Shown: one piece after another, positions 26,683 through 35,092 of the stretch
Layout: each line of letters opens with the position of its first letter
How positions within the stretch are numbered: the first letter of the stretch is position 1
NCBI GenBank assembly: GCA_014859175.1
Contig: JACUUQ010000005.1
Span: 1 to 37,839 of the forward strand
Length of the DNA: 37,839 nt
Reading direction: 5' to 3'
Origin: Lutibacter sp.
GTDB lineage: Bacteria > Bacteroidota > Bacteroidia > Flavobacteriales > Flavobacteriaceae
Made by a program: the position numbers and the translations under genes
Notes under the pieces: generated by a model
Seen by the model: only the letters and a program-made list of their open reading frames with translations
Told to the model about the DNA's origin: nothing
The model's database searches: none

Positions 26683-29403
26683 ATGGAATCGCTTGAAGTG
26701 GTAAAAAAAAGGGTATTTAAATTTGGAAATAAAACTGCCGACGGAAATACTAAAATGAAAAATCTGCTGGGCGGAAAAGGTGCCAACCTTGCCGAAATGA
26801 GCTTAATTGGAATTCCTGTTCCACCTGGCTTTACCATTACTACAGAAGTTTGTACGGAATATAATCTGCTGGGAAAAGAAGCCGTAATTGGCATGATAAC
26901 CTCAGAAGTTGAAGAATCCATAAAAAATATTGAAAAAATAATGGGCGCTAAATTTGGCGATAAAGAAAATCCATTATTGGTTTCTGTACGATCAGGCGCA
27001 AGAGCTTCCATGCCGGGAATGATGGATACGGTTTTAAATTTAGGCTTAAATGACGACGCTGTTATTGGCATTGCCAAAAAATCTAACAATGAACGTTTTG
27101 CCTGGGATTCTTACCGACGTTTTATTCAAATGTATGGTGATGTTGTGTTAGGGATGAAACCCGAATCAAAAGAAGATATAGATCCTTTTGAAGAAATTAT
27201 GGAGGATTTAAAAGAAAAAAAAGGCATTCAATTGGATACTGAATTTACTGTCCAAGATTTAAAAACCCTTGTAACAGCATTTAAAGATGCCGTAAAAAAA
27301 CGAACAGGAATGGATTTTCCCACAAATCCTTGGGACCAGCTTTGGGGCGCTGTAATTGCGGTTTTCAACAGCTGGAATGGAGACCGAGCTGTTTATTACA
27401 GAAAAATGCATGGCTATCCAGATGATTGGGGAACTGCCGTAAGTGTGCAAGCGATGGTTTATGGAAATATGGGAAACCATTCGGGTACGGGCGTTTGTTT
27501 TACGCGTGATGCCGCAACGGGCGAAGATCAGTTCAATGGGGAATATTTGGTTAATGCACAAGGTGAAGATGTTGTTTCTGGCGCGAGAACGCCACAGCAA
27601 ATCACCAAATTAGGTTCCATGCGCTGGGCAAAATTGGCCAGGGTTGAAGAAGCTGACAGGGCTGAAAATTATCCTTCCTTAGAAGAATTAATGCCTGAAA
27701 TTTATGCAGAACTAAATGAATATCAGCAAAAACTTGAAGACCATTACCGCGATATGCAAGATATGGAGTTTACCATTCAGGAAGGAAAACTTTGGATGCT
27801 GCAAACCAGAAATGGCAAACGCACAGGAGCTGCCATGGTTAAAATCGCCATGGACTTATTAAAAGAGAATTTAATTACCGAAAAGGAAGCGATTTTACGC
27901 CTTGAGCCAAATAAACTGGATGAATTGTTACACCCAATTTTTGACCCAAAAGCATTGAAAAAAGCCAACGTAATTGCGCAAGGATTGCCTGCTTCCCCCG
28001 GTGCAGCCAGCGGTCAGTTGGTTTTCTTTGCAGACGAAGCCCATAAATATAAAAATTCGATTTTGGCACGAATTGAAACATCTCCTGAAGATTTGGAAGG
28101 CATGAATATTGCCAACGGAATTTTAACGGCGCGCGGCGGTATGACTTCCCACGCGGCAGTTGTTGCGCGTGGGATGGGAAAATGTTGCATATCCGGAGTT
28201 GGCGCCTTAAAAATCGATTATAAAACCCGCACCATGGGTATTAATGGCAAAGTTTACCATGAAGGCGACTGGATTTCATTAAACGGTTCTGTAGGGAATA
28301 TTTATGAAGGAAATTTAGCAACGGTTGAACCTGAATTGTGTGGTGAATTTGCCGAAATTATGCTGTTGGCCGATAAATTTGCGACTATGAAAGTAAGAAC
28401 AAATGCCGATACGCCAAATGATGCAAAAATTGCCCGTAATTTTGGCGCTCAGGGAATCGGGCTCACCCGAACAGAACACATGTTTTTTCATGAAGATCGC
28501 ATTAAAGCCATGCGCGAAATGATTTTAGCCGAAAATGTGGAAGGAAGAAAAGCCGCTTTGGTAAAACTGCTCCCAATGCAACGAACTGATTTTGAAGGAA
28601 TCTTTGAAGCTATGAAAGGATTCCCGGTAACAATCCGTTTATTAGATCCGCCTTTACATGAATTTGTTCCTCACGAATTGTCGCAACAAAATGAATTGGC
28701 ACTAGAAATGAAAGTTTCTTTAAGTTTCATACAAAATAAAGTGGCTGAATTGGCAGAATTCAATCCGATGTTGGGCCATAGAGGTTGCCGATTGGGAAAT
28801 ACCTATCCGGAAATTACAGAAATGCAAACAAGGGCAATTATTGAAGCCGCCTTGAATTTAAAAGCTATCGGAATTAAAGCTGTACCAGAAATTATGGTTC
28901 CATTAATTGGAACGTTAAAAGAGTATATCGCCCAAGAAGAAATCATAAGAGCAACCGTAAACAAAGTTTTTGAGGAAAGAAATGACACCATTCCATATTT
29001 GGTTGGTACGATGATTGAAATCCCTCGGGCCGCTTTAACAGCCGATTTAATTGCGCAACGTGCCGAATTTTTCTCTTTTGGCACCAACGATTTAACCCAA
29101 ATGACTTTTGGCTATTCCCGTGACGATTCCGGAAAATTTTTGCCGATATACCTGCAAAAAGGAATTTTATCGGTTGATCCTTTCAATGTTTTAGACCAGG
29201 AAGGCGTTGGACAATTAGTTAAAATGGGTACAGAAAAAGGCAGAAGCACAAAACCAAACTTAAAAGTAGGTATTTGCGGCGAACACGGCGGCGAGCCAAG
29301 TTCTATCGCATTTTGCCACAAAACTGGTTTGGATTATGTTAGCTGCTCGCCATTTAGAGTTCCAATCGCAAGAGTTGCCGCCGCACAAGCTGCGATAAAG
29401 TAA
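26683..29403 (+). CDS. ppdK: Pyruvate, phosphate dikinase
   Basis: 906 residues, family length. It interconverts pyruvate + ATP + Pi and phosphoenolpyruvate + AMP + PPi in the cytoplasm, serving gluconeogenesis or PPi-linked glycolysis. The N-terminal ATP-grasp domain shows GGKGANLAEMSLIGIPVPPG and SVRSGARASMPGMMDTVLNL. The central phospho-histidine domain has GGMTSHAAVVARGMG with His 490. The C-terminal TIM barrel contains GLTRTEHMFF, MLGHRGCRLG, SFGTNDLTQMTFGYSRDD, and GICGEHGGEPSS with the acid/base Cys following in YVSCSPFRVP. No regulatory protein (DUF299 kinase) is adjacent. Long leader with upstream microsatellite. Confidence 0.97.
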   Translation: MESLEVVKKRVFKFGNKTADGNTKMKNLLGGKGANLAEMSLIGIPVPPGFTITTEVCTEYNLLGKEAVIGMITSEVEESIKNIEKIMGAKFGDKENPLLVSVRSGARASMPGMMDTVLNLGLNDDAVIGIAKKSNNERFAWDSYRRFIQMYGDVVLGMKPESKEDIDPFEEIMEDLKEKKGIQLDTEFTVQDLKTLVTAFKDAVKKRTGMDFPTNPWDQLWGAVIAVFNSWNGDRAVYYRKMHGYPDDWGTAVSVQAMVYGNMGNHSGTGVCFTRDAATGEDQFNGEYLVNAQGEDVVSGARTPQQITKLGSMRWAKLARVEEADRAENYPSLEELMPEIYAELNEYQQKLEDHYRDMQDMEFTIQEGKLWMLQTRNGKRTGAAMVKIAMDLLKENLITEKEAILRLEPNKLDELLHPIFDPKALKKANVIAQGLPASPGAASGQLVFFADEAHKYKNSILARIETSPEDLEGMNIANGILTARGGMTSHAAVVARGMGKCCISGVGALKIDYKTRTMGINGKVYHEGDWISLNGSVGNIYEGNLATVEPELCGEFAEIMLLADKFATMKVRTNADTPNDAKIARNFGAQGIGLTRTEHMFFHEDRIKAMREMILAENVEGRKAALVKLLPMQRTDFEGIFEAMKGFPVTIRLLDPPLHEFVPHELSQQNELALEMKVSLSFIQNKVAELAEFNPMLGHRGCRLGNTYPEITEMQTRAIIEAALNLKAIGIKAVPEIMVPLIGTLKEYIAQEEIIRATVNKVFEERNDTIPYLVGTMIEIPRAALTADLIAQRAEFFSFGTNDLTQMTFGYSRDDSGKFLPIYLQKGILSVDPFNVLDQEGVGQLVKMGTEKGRSTKPNLKVGICGEHGGEPSSIAFCHKTGLDYVSCSPFRVPIARVAAAQAAIK

Positions 29404-29441
29404 GTTTTCAAATAAAAAGTTAAAGGTTATTGGTTTTTTTT

Positions 29442-29476
29442 AACTTTGAACTTTGCACTTTGAGTTTTTGACTTTT
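29442..29476. repeat. Degenerate 7-nt tandem tract (ACTTTGN type)
   Basis: AACTTTG, AACTTTG, CACTTTG, AGTTTTT, GACTTTT in exact register, 39 nt after the ppdK stop. Confidence 0.65.
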
Positions 29477-29517
29477 ATTGGTTTTTATATTGGTCAGTCA
29501 GAGACCGTAAATCACTT

Positions 29518-29541
29518 CCTCAAAGTCTCCCGACTTTGAGG
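29518..29541 (+). terminator. Hairpin downstream of ppdK
   Basis: Perfect 10-bp stem CCTCAAAGTC/GACTTTGAGG with loop TCCC. The following T-run is short (GCTTTTAAC), so it may be an RNA-stabilising hairpin as well as a terminator. A CTTTTAA heptamer tract (29549-29576) follows directly. Confidence 0.55.
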
Positions 29542-29548
29542 AGCGGGG

Positions 29549-29604
29549 CTTTTAACTTTTAACTTTTAACTTTTTAAAATTCCCCCTTCGGGGGTTAGGG
29601 GGCC
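29549..29604 (-). terminator. CTTTTAA tract and GC-rich hairpin after the UXS gene
   Basis: Heptamers CTTTTAA x3 then CTTTTTA (29549-29576), then a hairpin CCCCC-TTC-GGGGG (29582-29594) and TTAGGGGGCC. On the minus strand it lies about 13 nt beyond the UXS stop. An almost identical hairpin cassette lies directly beyond the LolC/E gene at 33797-33823, so it is a repeated terminator-like element. Confidence 0.6.
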
Positions 29605-29606
29605 AT

Positions 29607-30551
29607 TTAACTTTTTGTAAGAATTTCCTCAAAATAAGCAATTGTTTTGCCAAGGCCTTCTTCCAGCTGAATTTTAGGTTCCCATCCGTTTAACTTTTCT
29701 TTGGCAAGTTCAATGTTTGGCTGGCGCTGTTTGGGATCGTCTTTTGGCAAGGGCATAAACACAATTTTAGAAGATGAACCCACCAATTTAATAATGGTAT
29801 TCGCCAGTTGAAGCATGGTAAACTCGTTTGGATTGCCCAAATTCACCGGCCCCACAAAATTGGGGTCGGCATTCATCATTCTAACCATCCCTTCCACCAA
29901 ATCGTCCACATATTGAAACGAACGGGTTTGCGTGCCGTCGCCATAAATGGTGATGTTTTCGCCTTTTAAAGCCTGCACAATAAAATTGGAAACCACCCTC
30001 CCATCGTTCACATTCATATTGGGGCCATAAGTGTTGAAAATACGGATGATTTTGATGGCCACTTGGTTTTGGCGGTGGTAATCCATAAACAACGTTTCCG
30101 CGCATCTTTTGCCTTCGTCATAACATGACCTGATGCCAATGGGATTTACATTGCCCCAATAAGCTTCCTTTTGCGGATGCACAATGGGATCGCCATAGAC
30201 TTCGCTGGTGCTTGCCTGCAATATTTTTGCGTTTAGGCGTTTTGCCAATCCCAACATATTGATGGCGCCCATGATGGAAGTTTGTATGGTTTTTATGGGA
30301 TCGTGCTGGTAGTAAATAGGACTCGCCGGACAGGCAAGATTGTAAATTTCATCCACTTCGGCAAAGTAGGGCTGAATGATGTCATGCCGCACCAATTCAA
30401 AAAACGGATTTGATGTTAACCCTATAATGTTACTTTTGTGGCTTGAAAAATAATTGTCGAGACAAATGACTTCGTTGCCTTCGTTTAACAATCTTTCACA
30501 CAAATGTGATCCGATGAATCCGGCGCCTCCGGTTACTAGTATTTTTTTCAT
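29607..30551 (-). CDS. UDP-glucuronate decarboxylase (UXS-type NAD-dependent sugar epimerase family)
   Basis: 314 residues. Converts UDP-glucuronate to UDP-xylose, a precursor of surface polysaccharide. Short-chain dehydrogenase fold: NAD-binding [16 protein letters not shown] near residues 7-22, the [13 protein letters not shown] segment and active site [13 protein letters not shown] (YxxxK), both diagnostic of UXS over GalE or RmlB. The upstream ATG (30560) gives MKLMKK; the ATG at 30551 starts directly at the Rossmann strand and is preferred. It lies 325 nt downstream of the export permease on the same strand, consistent with a polysaccharide locus. Its coding sequence looks more GC-rich than that of the genes before it. 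Confidence 0.9.
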   Translation of the reverse strand: MKKILVTGGAGFIGSHLCERLLNEGNEVICLDNYFSSHKSNIIGLTSNPFFELVRHDIIQPYFAEVDEIYNLACPASPIYYQHDPIKTIQTSIMGAINMLGLAKRLNAKILQASTSEVYGDPIVHPQKEAYWGNVNPIGIRSCYDEGKRCAETLFMDYHRQNQVAIKIIRIFNTYGPNMNVNDGRVVSNFIVQALKGENITIYGDGTQTRSFQYVDDLVEGMVRMMNADPNFVGPVNLGNPNEFTMLQLANTIIKLVGSSSKIVFMPLPKDDPKQRQPNIELAKEKLNGWEPKIQLEEGLGKTIAYFEEILTKS

Positions 30552-30566
30552 TAATTTCATTTTTTT

Positions 30567-30872
30567 GTCTTGCTGTCGTTCAGTCTTGCTGTATTAAATT
30601 TCAGCCTTTCAACTTTTGATATTTTACTTCTTTCTTCGGTCTTCGTCTTAATATTCTGACTTTCAGCTTTCAGTTTTAACTTCTGCTCTGCTCAGTTATC
30701 TATCTTTTGAACTTTCACCTTTGAGCTTTTATCCTACCCCCAGCCGCTACCTGGCAGATAAACTTTCCCAAGGAAAATGGGCTTGATTTGGGTTATAATA
30801 TTTTATAAAACTATAAACGTACGCTTTCAGCTTTCATCTTTCACCTTTGAGCTTAGAGCTTTCAGCTTTAAA
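30567..30872. repeat. Gene-free spacer built of 7- and 8-nt periodic tracts and a REP-like hairpin
   Basis: Octamers GTCTTGCT, GTCGTTCA, GTCTTGCT (30567-30590). Heptamers CTTTCAG, CTTTCAG, TTTTAAC (30660-30680) and CTTTTGA, ACTTTCA, CCTTTGA, GCTTTTA (30704-30731). A GC-rich element at 30731-30793 (CCCCCAGCC, then CTTTCCCAAGG, then GGGCTTGATTTG) is related to 33692-33735. Finally CTTTCAG, CTTTCAT, CTTTCAC, CTTTGAG, CTTAGAG, CTTTCAG, CTTTAAA (30824-30872), seven units in perfect register. No ORF is credible here. Confidence 0.75.
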
Positions 30873-30875
30873 CTT

Positions 30876-31745
30876 CTATATTGTATCAATAAAATTCTTC
30901 TCTGCCCTGTTAAAAATTAATATCCCCAAAAAGAGCACTATGGTGGTGGTAATTAAGGCGTAAATGAACATACCAACATGAAAAACACCGGTATCCAAAA
31001 GCATATAACGCACGGACTCTATGACAAATGACAGCGGATTGTACTGCACTATCCAGGCATATTTTGGAAGTTTTTCCACAAAAAACGAAACGGGATACAT
31101 CACGGCCGAAATATACATCAACAGCTGCATGCCAAATCCCACCAAAATGCTTAAATCCCTGTATTTGGTAACCATGGCAGAGATAATCATTCCCAAGCCC
31201 AAGCCCAGCACGCCCATAATGATTACCATGACAGGAAACAAGATGGCGTATTCATTAAGCCTTATTTCCGCTCCTTTATAATAGTAATAGGCAAAAAATG
31301 CCATAAAAATAAAGAGCTGGATCCCGAAGCGCACCAAATTGGAAATTACTGCCACCAACGGCATAATCAGTCGCGGAAAATACACTTTTCCAAAGATACC
31401 CGCATTGGCGGAAAAAGTGCTTGAGGTGCCAGAAAAACAAGCCGTGAAATAGTTCCAGATGGTAATTCCTGCCAAATTGAATAAAAACGGCGGCACGCTT
31501 CCCGTTGAAATATTGGCGACATTGTTAAAAATTAACGTAAATATAACCGATGTGAACAAAGGTTGAATTAAGTACCATAAAGGTCCGAGGATGGTTTGTT
31601 TGTAGGCTGTGATGATGTTCCTTTTCACAAAAAGCATCAGCAAATCACGGTATTGCCAGACTTCCTTTAAATTTAAGCTGAAAAGTTTGTTTTTTGGGGT
31701 TATTTCAAACAACCAATCGCCGCTATTTTCCGTGTTGTTATGCAT
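30876..31745 (-). CDS. Polysaccharide-export ABC transporter permease (Wzm/ABC-2 type)
   Basis: 289 residues, six transmembrane helices after a 45-residue cytoplasmic N-terminus. Landmarks of the ABC-2/Wzm family: LNLKEVWQYRDLLMLFVKRN, TILGPLWYLIQPLFTSVIFT, and the PLSFVIESVRYMLL loop near the C-terminus. It exports lipid-linked O-antigen or other polysaccharide across the inner membrane. The partner ATPase (Wzt) normally lies directly downstream, but the next gene is the UXS gene and no ATPase is within the window, so it must be elsewhere or lost. The membrane protein itself is intact. Confidence 0.9.
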   Translation of the reverse strand: MHNNTENSGDWLFEITPKNKLFSLNLKEVWQYRDLLMLFVKRNIITAYKQTILGPLWYLIQPLFTSVIFTLIFNNVANISTGSVPPFLFNLAGITIWNYFTACFSGTSSTFSANAGIFGKVYFPRLIMPLVAVISNLVRFGIQLFIFMAFFAYYYYKGAEIRLNEYAILFPVMVIIMGVLGLGLGMIISAMVTKYRDLSILVGFGMQLLMYISAVMYPVSFFVEKLPKYAWIVQYNPLSFVIESVRYMLLDTGVFHVGMFIYALITTTIVLFLGILIFNRAEKNFIDTI

Positions 31746-32281
31746 ATAAATAGGTTAATTCTCAACGCTTTTACTGTTGTGATTTGTGTTGATTTACTTT
31801 TTTGGTTTTTATTAAGCAATTTAACGTGGGTAAATATATGGTATTGTAAGAGAATTTGGAAATTGTTTATTTTATTTTTTGTTTGGTCGTGCGGTTTTGC
31901 AGTCTTGCAATCTTGCGGTCGAGGAACTTTTGAATGTTGGATTTTAAATGTTGAATTATTAATTATCAACTTATTGTCATGCAGTCGTGCGGTCACTTTT
32001 CCATTTTTCCCCAACCCTCCCTTCGAATCCGCTCAGGGTGACATGGGTGATGAAAAAGCAGGTGTTCATATTTTCTTGAAATAAATCCCTCTCTTTAGGG
32101 ACGGGGTAAAGGATTTATTTTTGATAATTTTGTTTTATTTCATGTTTTTTACACCCCCTAGGCCCCTCTCATAAAGGGAATTTGATTGTTTGTACTTCAA
32201 ACTTTCAACTTTTATTGGTAGTCGGTTGTAGGTTTTCAGAACTCAACTTATAAACTCACAACTGATAACCCTTCAACTTTT
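31746..32281. other. 536-bp gene-free spacer with octamer tracts
   Basis: Octamers GTCGTGCG, GTTTTGCA, GTCTTGCA, ATCTTGCG, GTCGAGGA at 31886-31925, and GTCATGCA, GTCGTGCG, GTCACTTT at 31976-31999. A CCCTCTC/AGGGAC region at 32087-32110 and a CCCCCTAGGCCCCTCTCATAA element at about 32152, followed by AGGGAATTTGATTG, belong to the GC-rich repeat family. Heptamers ACTTCAA, ACTTTCA, ACTTTTA lie at 32194-32214. ORFs that cross it have repeat-derived composition and are not credible. Confidence 0.7.
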
Positions 32282-33643
32282 CTATTGAATCGCCCTGATC
32301 ACATCGTGTTTGGTGATGATGTGGAATTTATCATAACCAAGGTCCACCAGCACAGCGCCGTTGTCGCGGTTGATCAATTTTGAAATCTGGTCGATGGACG
32401 TGTCGCTTTTCACGATGGGAAAAGGCGCCCGCATCACTTCTTTGATGGGTTTGCTGGCGATGTATTTATCGGCGAAATACAAACGAAACAAATCACTTTC
32501 ATCCACAGAGCCCACAAATCCGTCCACATCGGTCACCGGTATTTGTGAAATGTCGTTATTTCGCATACGCTCAATGGCGTGCGACACCAGTTCTTCTGTT
32601 TTTACGGTAATCATTGGAGTATCAATCCGGTCTCTGATCAAATCGATTGCCACCTTTTTTTCATCATCCAGAAATCCGCGTTCCCGCATCCAGTCGTCAT
32701 TAAAGATTTTGGCCACATAGCGACTGCCATGGTCGTGAAACAGCACTACAACGACATCATCTTTGGTAAAATGTTCTTTGAGCTGCAACAAACCTTTCAC
32801 TGCGGAGCCTGCAGAATTCCCTACAAATATACCTTCCTCTTTGGCAATTTTACGCGTATATACTGCCGCATCCTTGTCGGTCACTTTGGTAAATCCGTCG
32901 ATAACGCTGAAATCCACGTTTTTTGGCAAAATATCTTCCCCAATACCTTCGGTGATGTAAGGGTAAATTTCATTCTCGTCGAAAATACCCGTTTCGTGGT
33001 ATTTTTTAAATACCGAGCCATACGTATCTATGCCCCAAATTTTAATGTCCGGATTTTTTTCCTTTAAGTATTTTCCCACGCCCGAAATGGTGCCTCCAGT
33101 GCCCACGCCCGATACAAAATGGGTGATTTTCCCATCGGTCTGTTCCCAAATTTCCGGTCCGGTTTGTTCATAATGCGCCAAAGAATTTGACGGATTGTCA
33201 TATTGGTTTACGTACCAGGAATTTGGCGTTTCTGATGCCAGGCGTTTAGAAACGGAGTAATAGGAGCGCGGATCATCAGGTCCCACATTCGTTGGACATA
33301 CCACCACCACGGCACCCACGGCTCTTAAAATATCCATTTTTTCTTTGGACTGCTTGTCGCTGATAACGCAAATCAATTTATAGCCTTTGATAATAGCCAC
33401 CAAAGCGAGTCCCATGCCTGTATTTCCCGAAGTGCCTTCAATGATGGTGCCTCCAGGCTTTAATATGCCCTGCTTTTCGGCATCCTCAATCATTTTTACC
33501 GCCATTCGGTCTTTTACGGAATTTCCCGGATTGAAGGTTTCCACTTTGGCCAATACCAAAGCGTCTATTTCTTTTACGATTTTATTTAGTTTAACCAAAG
33601 GGGTATTGCCAATGGTTTCCAGGATGTTTTTAGCGTAGTTCAT
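32282..33643 (-). CDS. Cystathionine beta-synthase with CBS-domain pair
   Basis: 453 residues. PLP enzyme that condenses serine and homocysteine to cystathionine (transsulfuration), or may act as a cysteine synthase. The PLP Lys is K44 in NPGNSVKDRM; the substrate loop is TSGNTGMGLA (71-80); the phosphate-binding loop is GVGTGGTISGVG; SAGSAVKG follows. Residues about 335-453 form two CBS modules (MITVKTEELVSHAIERMRNN and APFPIVKSDTSIDQISKLIN), as in eukaryote-like CBS. The frame is open 34 codons further upstream, but those are translated repeat sequence; the ATG at 33643 (MNYAKNILETIGNTP) is the family start. Confidence 0.93.
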   Translation of the reverse strand: MNYAKNILETIGNTPLVKLNKIVKEIDALVLAKVETFNPGNSVKDRMAVKMIEDAEKQGILKPGGTIIEGTSGNTGMGLALVAIIKGYKLICVISDKQSKEKMDILRAVGAVVVVCPTNVGPDDPRSYYSVSKRLASETPNSWYVNQYDNPSNSLAHYEQTGPEIWEQTDGKITHFVSGVGTGGTISGVGKYLKEKNPDIKIWGIDTYGSVFKKYHETGIFDENEIYPYITEGIGEDILPKNVDFSVIDGFTKVTDKDAAVYTRKIAKEEGIFVGNSAGSAVKGLLQLKEHFTKDDVVVVLFHDHGSRYVAKIFNDDWMRERGFLDDEKKVAIDLIRDRIDTPMITVKTEELVSHAIERMRNNDISQIPVTDVDGFVGSVDESDLFRLYFADKYIASKPIKEVMRAPFPIVKSDTSIDQISKLINRDNGAVLVDLGYDKFHIITKHDVIRAIQ

Positions 33644-33691
33644 TTTTTTAGTTTGAAGGGCTAAAGATAGTGATTTTGGGTGAAATTGAAT

Positions 33692-33735
33692 TCCTATCCC
33701 CAGCCCTTTCCTAAGGAAAGGGAGCTTGATTTGAA
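33692..33735. repeat. GC-rich hairpin repeat upstream of the CBS gene
   Basis: CCCTTTCC (33704-33711) pairs with GGAAAGGG (33715-33722) around TAA; flanks TCCTATCCCCAG and AGCTTGATTTG are shared with 30731-30793 and in part with 32152. A dispersed family, three members within 3 kb. A heptamer tract (CTTTGAG, CTTGCAC, CTTTCAC, CTTTGAG, CTTTATC) follows at 33762-33796. Confidence 0.65.
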
Positions 33736-33796
33736 GTAAACACAAAATATTTACCTAAAACCTTTGAGCTTGCACCTTTCACCTTTGAGCTTTATC

Positions 33797-33823
33797 AATT
33801 CCCCCTTCGGGGGGTTAGGGGGC
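33797..33823 (-). terminator. GC-rich hairpin directly after the LolC/E gene
   Basis: AATTCCCCCTTCGGGGGG followed by TTAGGGGGC, near-identical to 29578-29604 (one extra G here). In both places it starts within about 15 nt of a minus-strand stop codon. The CCCCC/GGGGG stem would terminate or stabilise the message. Confidence 0.55.
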
Positions 33824-33824
33824 T

Positions 33825-35060
33825 TTACTCAAACTTAATGGATTTTGCCGGACTTATTTTTGCGATGATGATGGAAGGAATAAGGAGCATGGAAAGGCAC
33901 AACAGCAGGGTTCCGATGTTTAAAAGGGCGATATAACCAAAATCGATATGGACCGGGACGGTATTTACGTAGTAGGTTGAAGGATCAAGCGTTAAAATAC
34001 CAGAGTATTTTTGGGCAAACAATAGGGTGAGACCGATGAGGTTTCCCCAAAACAGTCCTTTGATTATAAGGTAGCCCGCATTATACAAAAATATTTTTCT
34101 GATGCTAAAATTGGCGGCACCCAGGGCTTTTAAAATGCCTACCATTTGGGTTCTTTCTAAAATAAGCACCAACAAAGCAGTAATCATATTGATGCCGGCC
34201 ACCAATATCATAATGGCGATAATGAGCGCCATATTGTTGTCGAACAAGCTGATCCATTCAAAAATGGAAGGGTATTTTTCGATGACACTTCTACTGTTTA
34301 ACACGGAAGCAGTTTCCAAATATACCTGGTCGCTTTTTTCCTGGATTTCGTCGAAATTATTCAGCAACACCTCAAATCCGCCTACTTCATCATCTTTCCA
34401 GCGGTTCATTTTTTGGATGTGCCTGATATCGGCCACCACAAAATTTTCATCAAACTCCTGAAATCCGGAATTGTAAACACCCACAACATTAACCACGCGA
34501 ATCCAAGGCGCTTTTGCCGGATCTTCTTTTACAAACAAAATGTTAAATTCATCACCCAGATGAATGTCGAGTCTGTTAGAGATTTCTTCTGATATCAGCA
34601 CTTCATTGACAACATCTTGGGAAAAATCGGGCAACCTGCCTTTGGTAAGGTATTCTTTAAAGAAAGTCCAGTCGTACTCCTGCCCCACACCTTTAAAAAT
34701 AATGCCTTCAAAATCGGTTTCGGTTCTGATAATCCCTGCCTTAGTGGCAAAAACCTGCACATTTTTGATGCCGTCTATGGTGGTGAATTTCGGATAGAAA
34801 TCCTGCTTATTAGACACCGGATTTAAGGTGATTTCCGAATTATTGTCGTCGAAATTCGTGATTTGTATATGCCCGTTAAAGCCCGACAGTTTTTCGCGTA
34901 TTTTTTGCTGAAGCCCAATGCCGGTGGCCACAGAGACCATCATAATTACCATGCCCATCGCAATGGCGATAATCGCTATTTTTATTATCGGCGAGGAAAT
35001 GCTACTTTTGTATTGCTTTGCGGCAATAATGCGTTTTGCAATAAATAACTCGTAATTCAA
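33825..35060 (-). CDS. LolC/LolE-type ABC transporter permease (FtsX/MacB fold), TTG start
   Basis: About 411 residues. An N-terminal helix (PIIKIAIIAIAMGMVIMMVS) is followed by a large periplasmic domain (residues about 50-260) and three C-terminal helices (NMALIIAIMILVAGINMITA; RKIFLYNAGYLIIKGLFWGN; FGYIALLNIGTLLLCLSMLL). Together with a LolD ATPase, not in this window, this type extracts lipoproteins from the inner membrane. No ATG exists near the N-terminus. TTG at 35060 gives LNYELFIAKRIIAAKQ, where I expect family members to begin. TTG at 35087 is further upstream but overlaps a TATTTTTG promoter-like element and the opposite gene. Confidence 0.88.
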   Translation of the reverse strand: MNYELFIAKRIIAAKQYKSSISSPIIKIAIIAIAMGMVIMMVSVATGIGLQQKIREKLSGFNGHIQITNFDDNNSEITLNPVSNKQDFYPKFTTIDGIKNVQVFATKAGIIRTETDFEGIIFKGVGQEYDWTFFKEYLTKGRLPDFSQDVVNEVLISEEISNRLDIHLGDEFNILFVKEDPAKAPWIRVVNVVGVYNSGFQEFDENFVVADIRHIQKMNRWKDDEVGGFEVLLNNFDEIQEKSDQVYLETASVLNSRSVIEKYPSIFEWISLFDNNMALIIAIMILVAGINMITALLVLILERTQMVGILKALGAANFSIRKIFLYNAGYLIIKGLFWGNLIGLTLLFAQKYSGILTLDPSTYYVNTVPVHIDFGYIALLNIGTLLLCLSMLLIPSIIIAKISPAKSIKFE

Positions 35061-35092
35061 TTGGTCTATGATTTCTATGCGGTTCAAAAATA
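35003..35092. promoter_or_regulatory. Head-to-head promoter region lying inside coding sequence
   Basis: Plus strand: TACTTTTG at 35003-35010, a perfect -7 element 58 nt before the NamZ-type ATG but inside the LolC/E coding region. Minus strand: TATTTTTG at 35085-35092, inside the NamZ-type signal sequence. The -33 elements are weak in both directions. The start codons are 7 to 16 nt apart, so promoters must overlap coding sequence. Confidence 0.35.

Noticed and set aside
31700-32084. ORFs of 104 and 114 codons spanning the 31.7-32.1 kb spacer
   Set aside because: They run through the octamer tracts and GC-rich repeats on opposite strands with repeat-derived composition.
33644-33745. 34-residue N-terminal extension of cystathionine beta-synthase
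   Set aside because: The extension is translated from the GC-rich hairpin repeat; the ATG at 33643 matches the family start.
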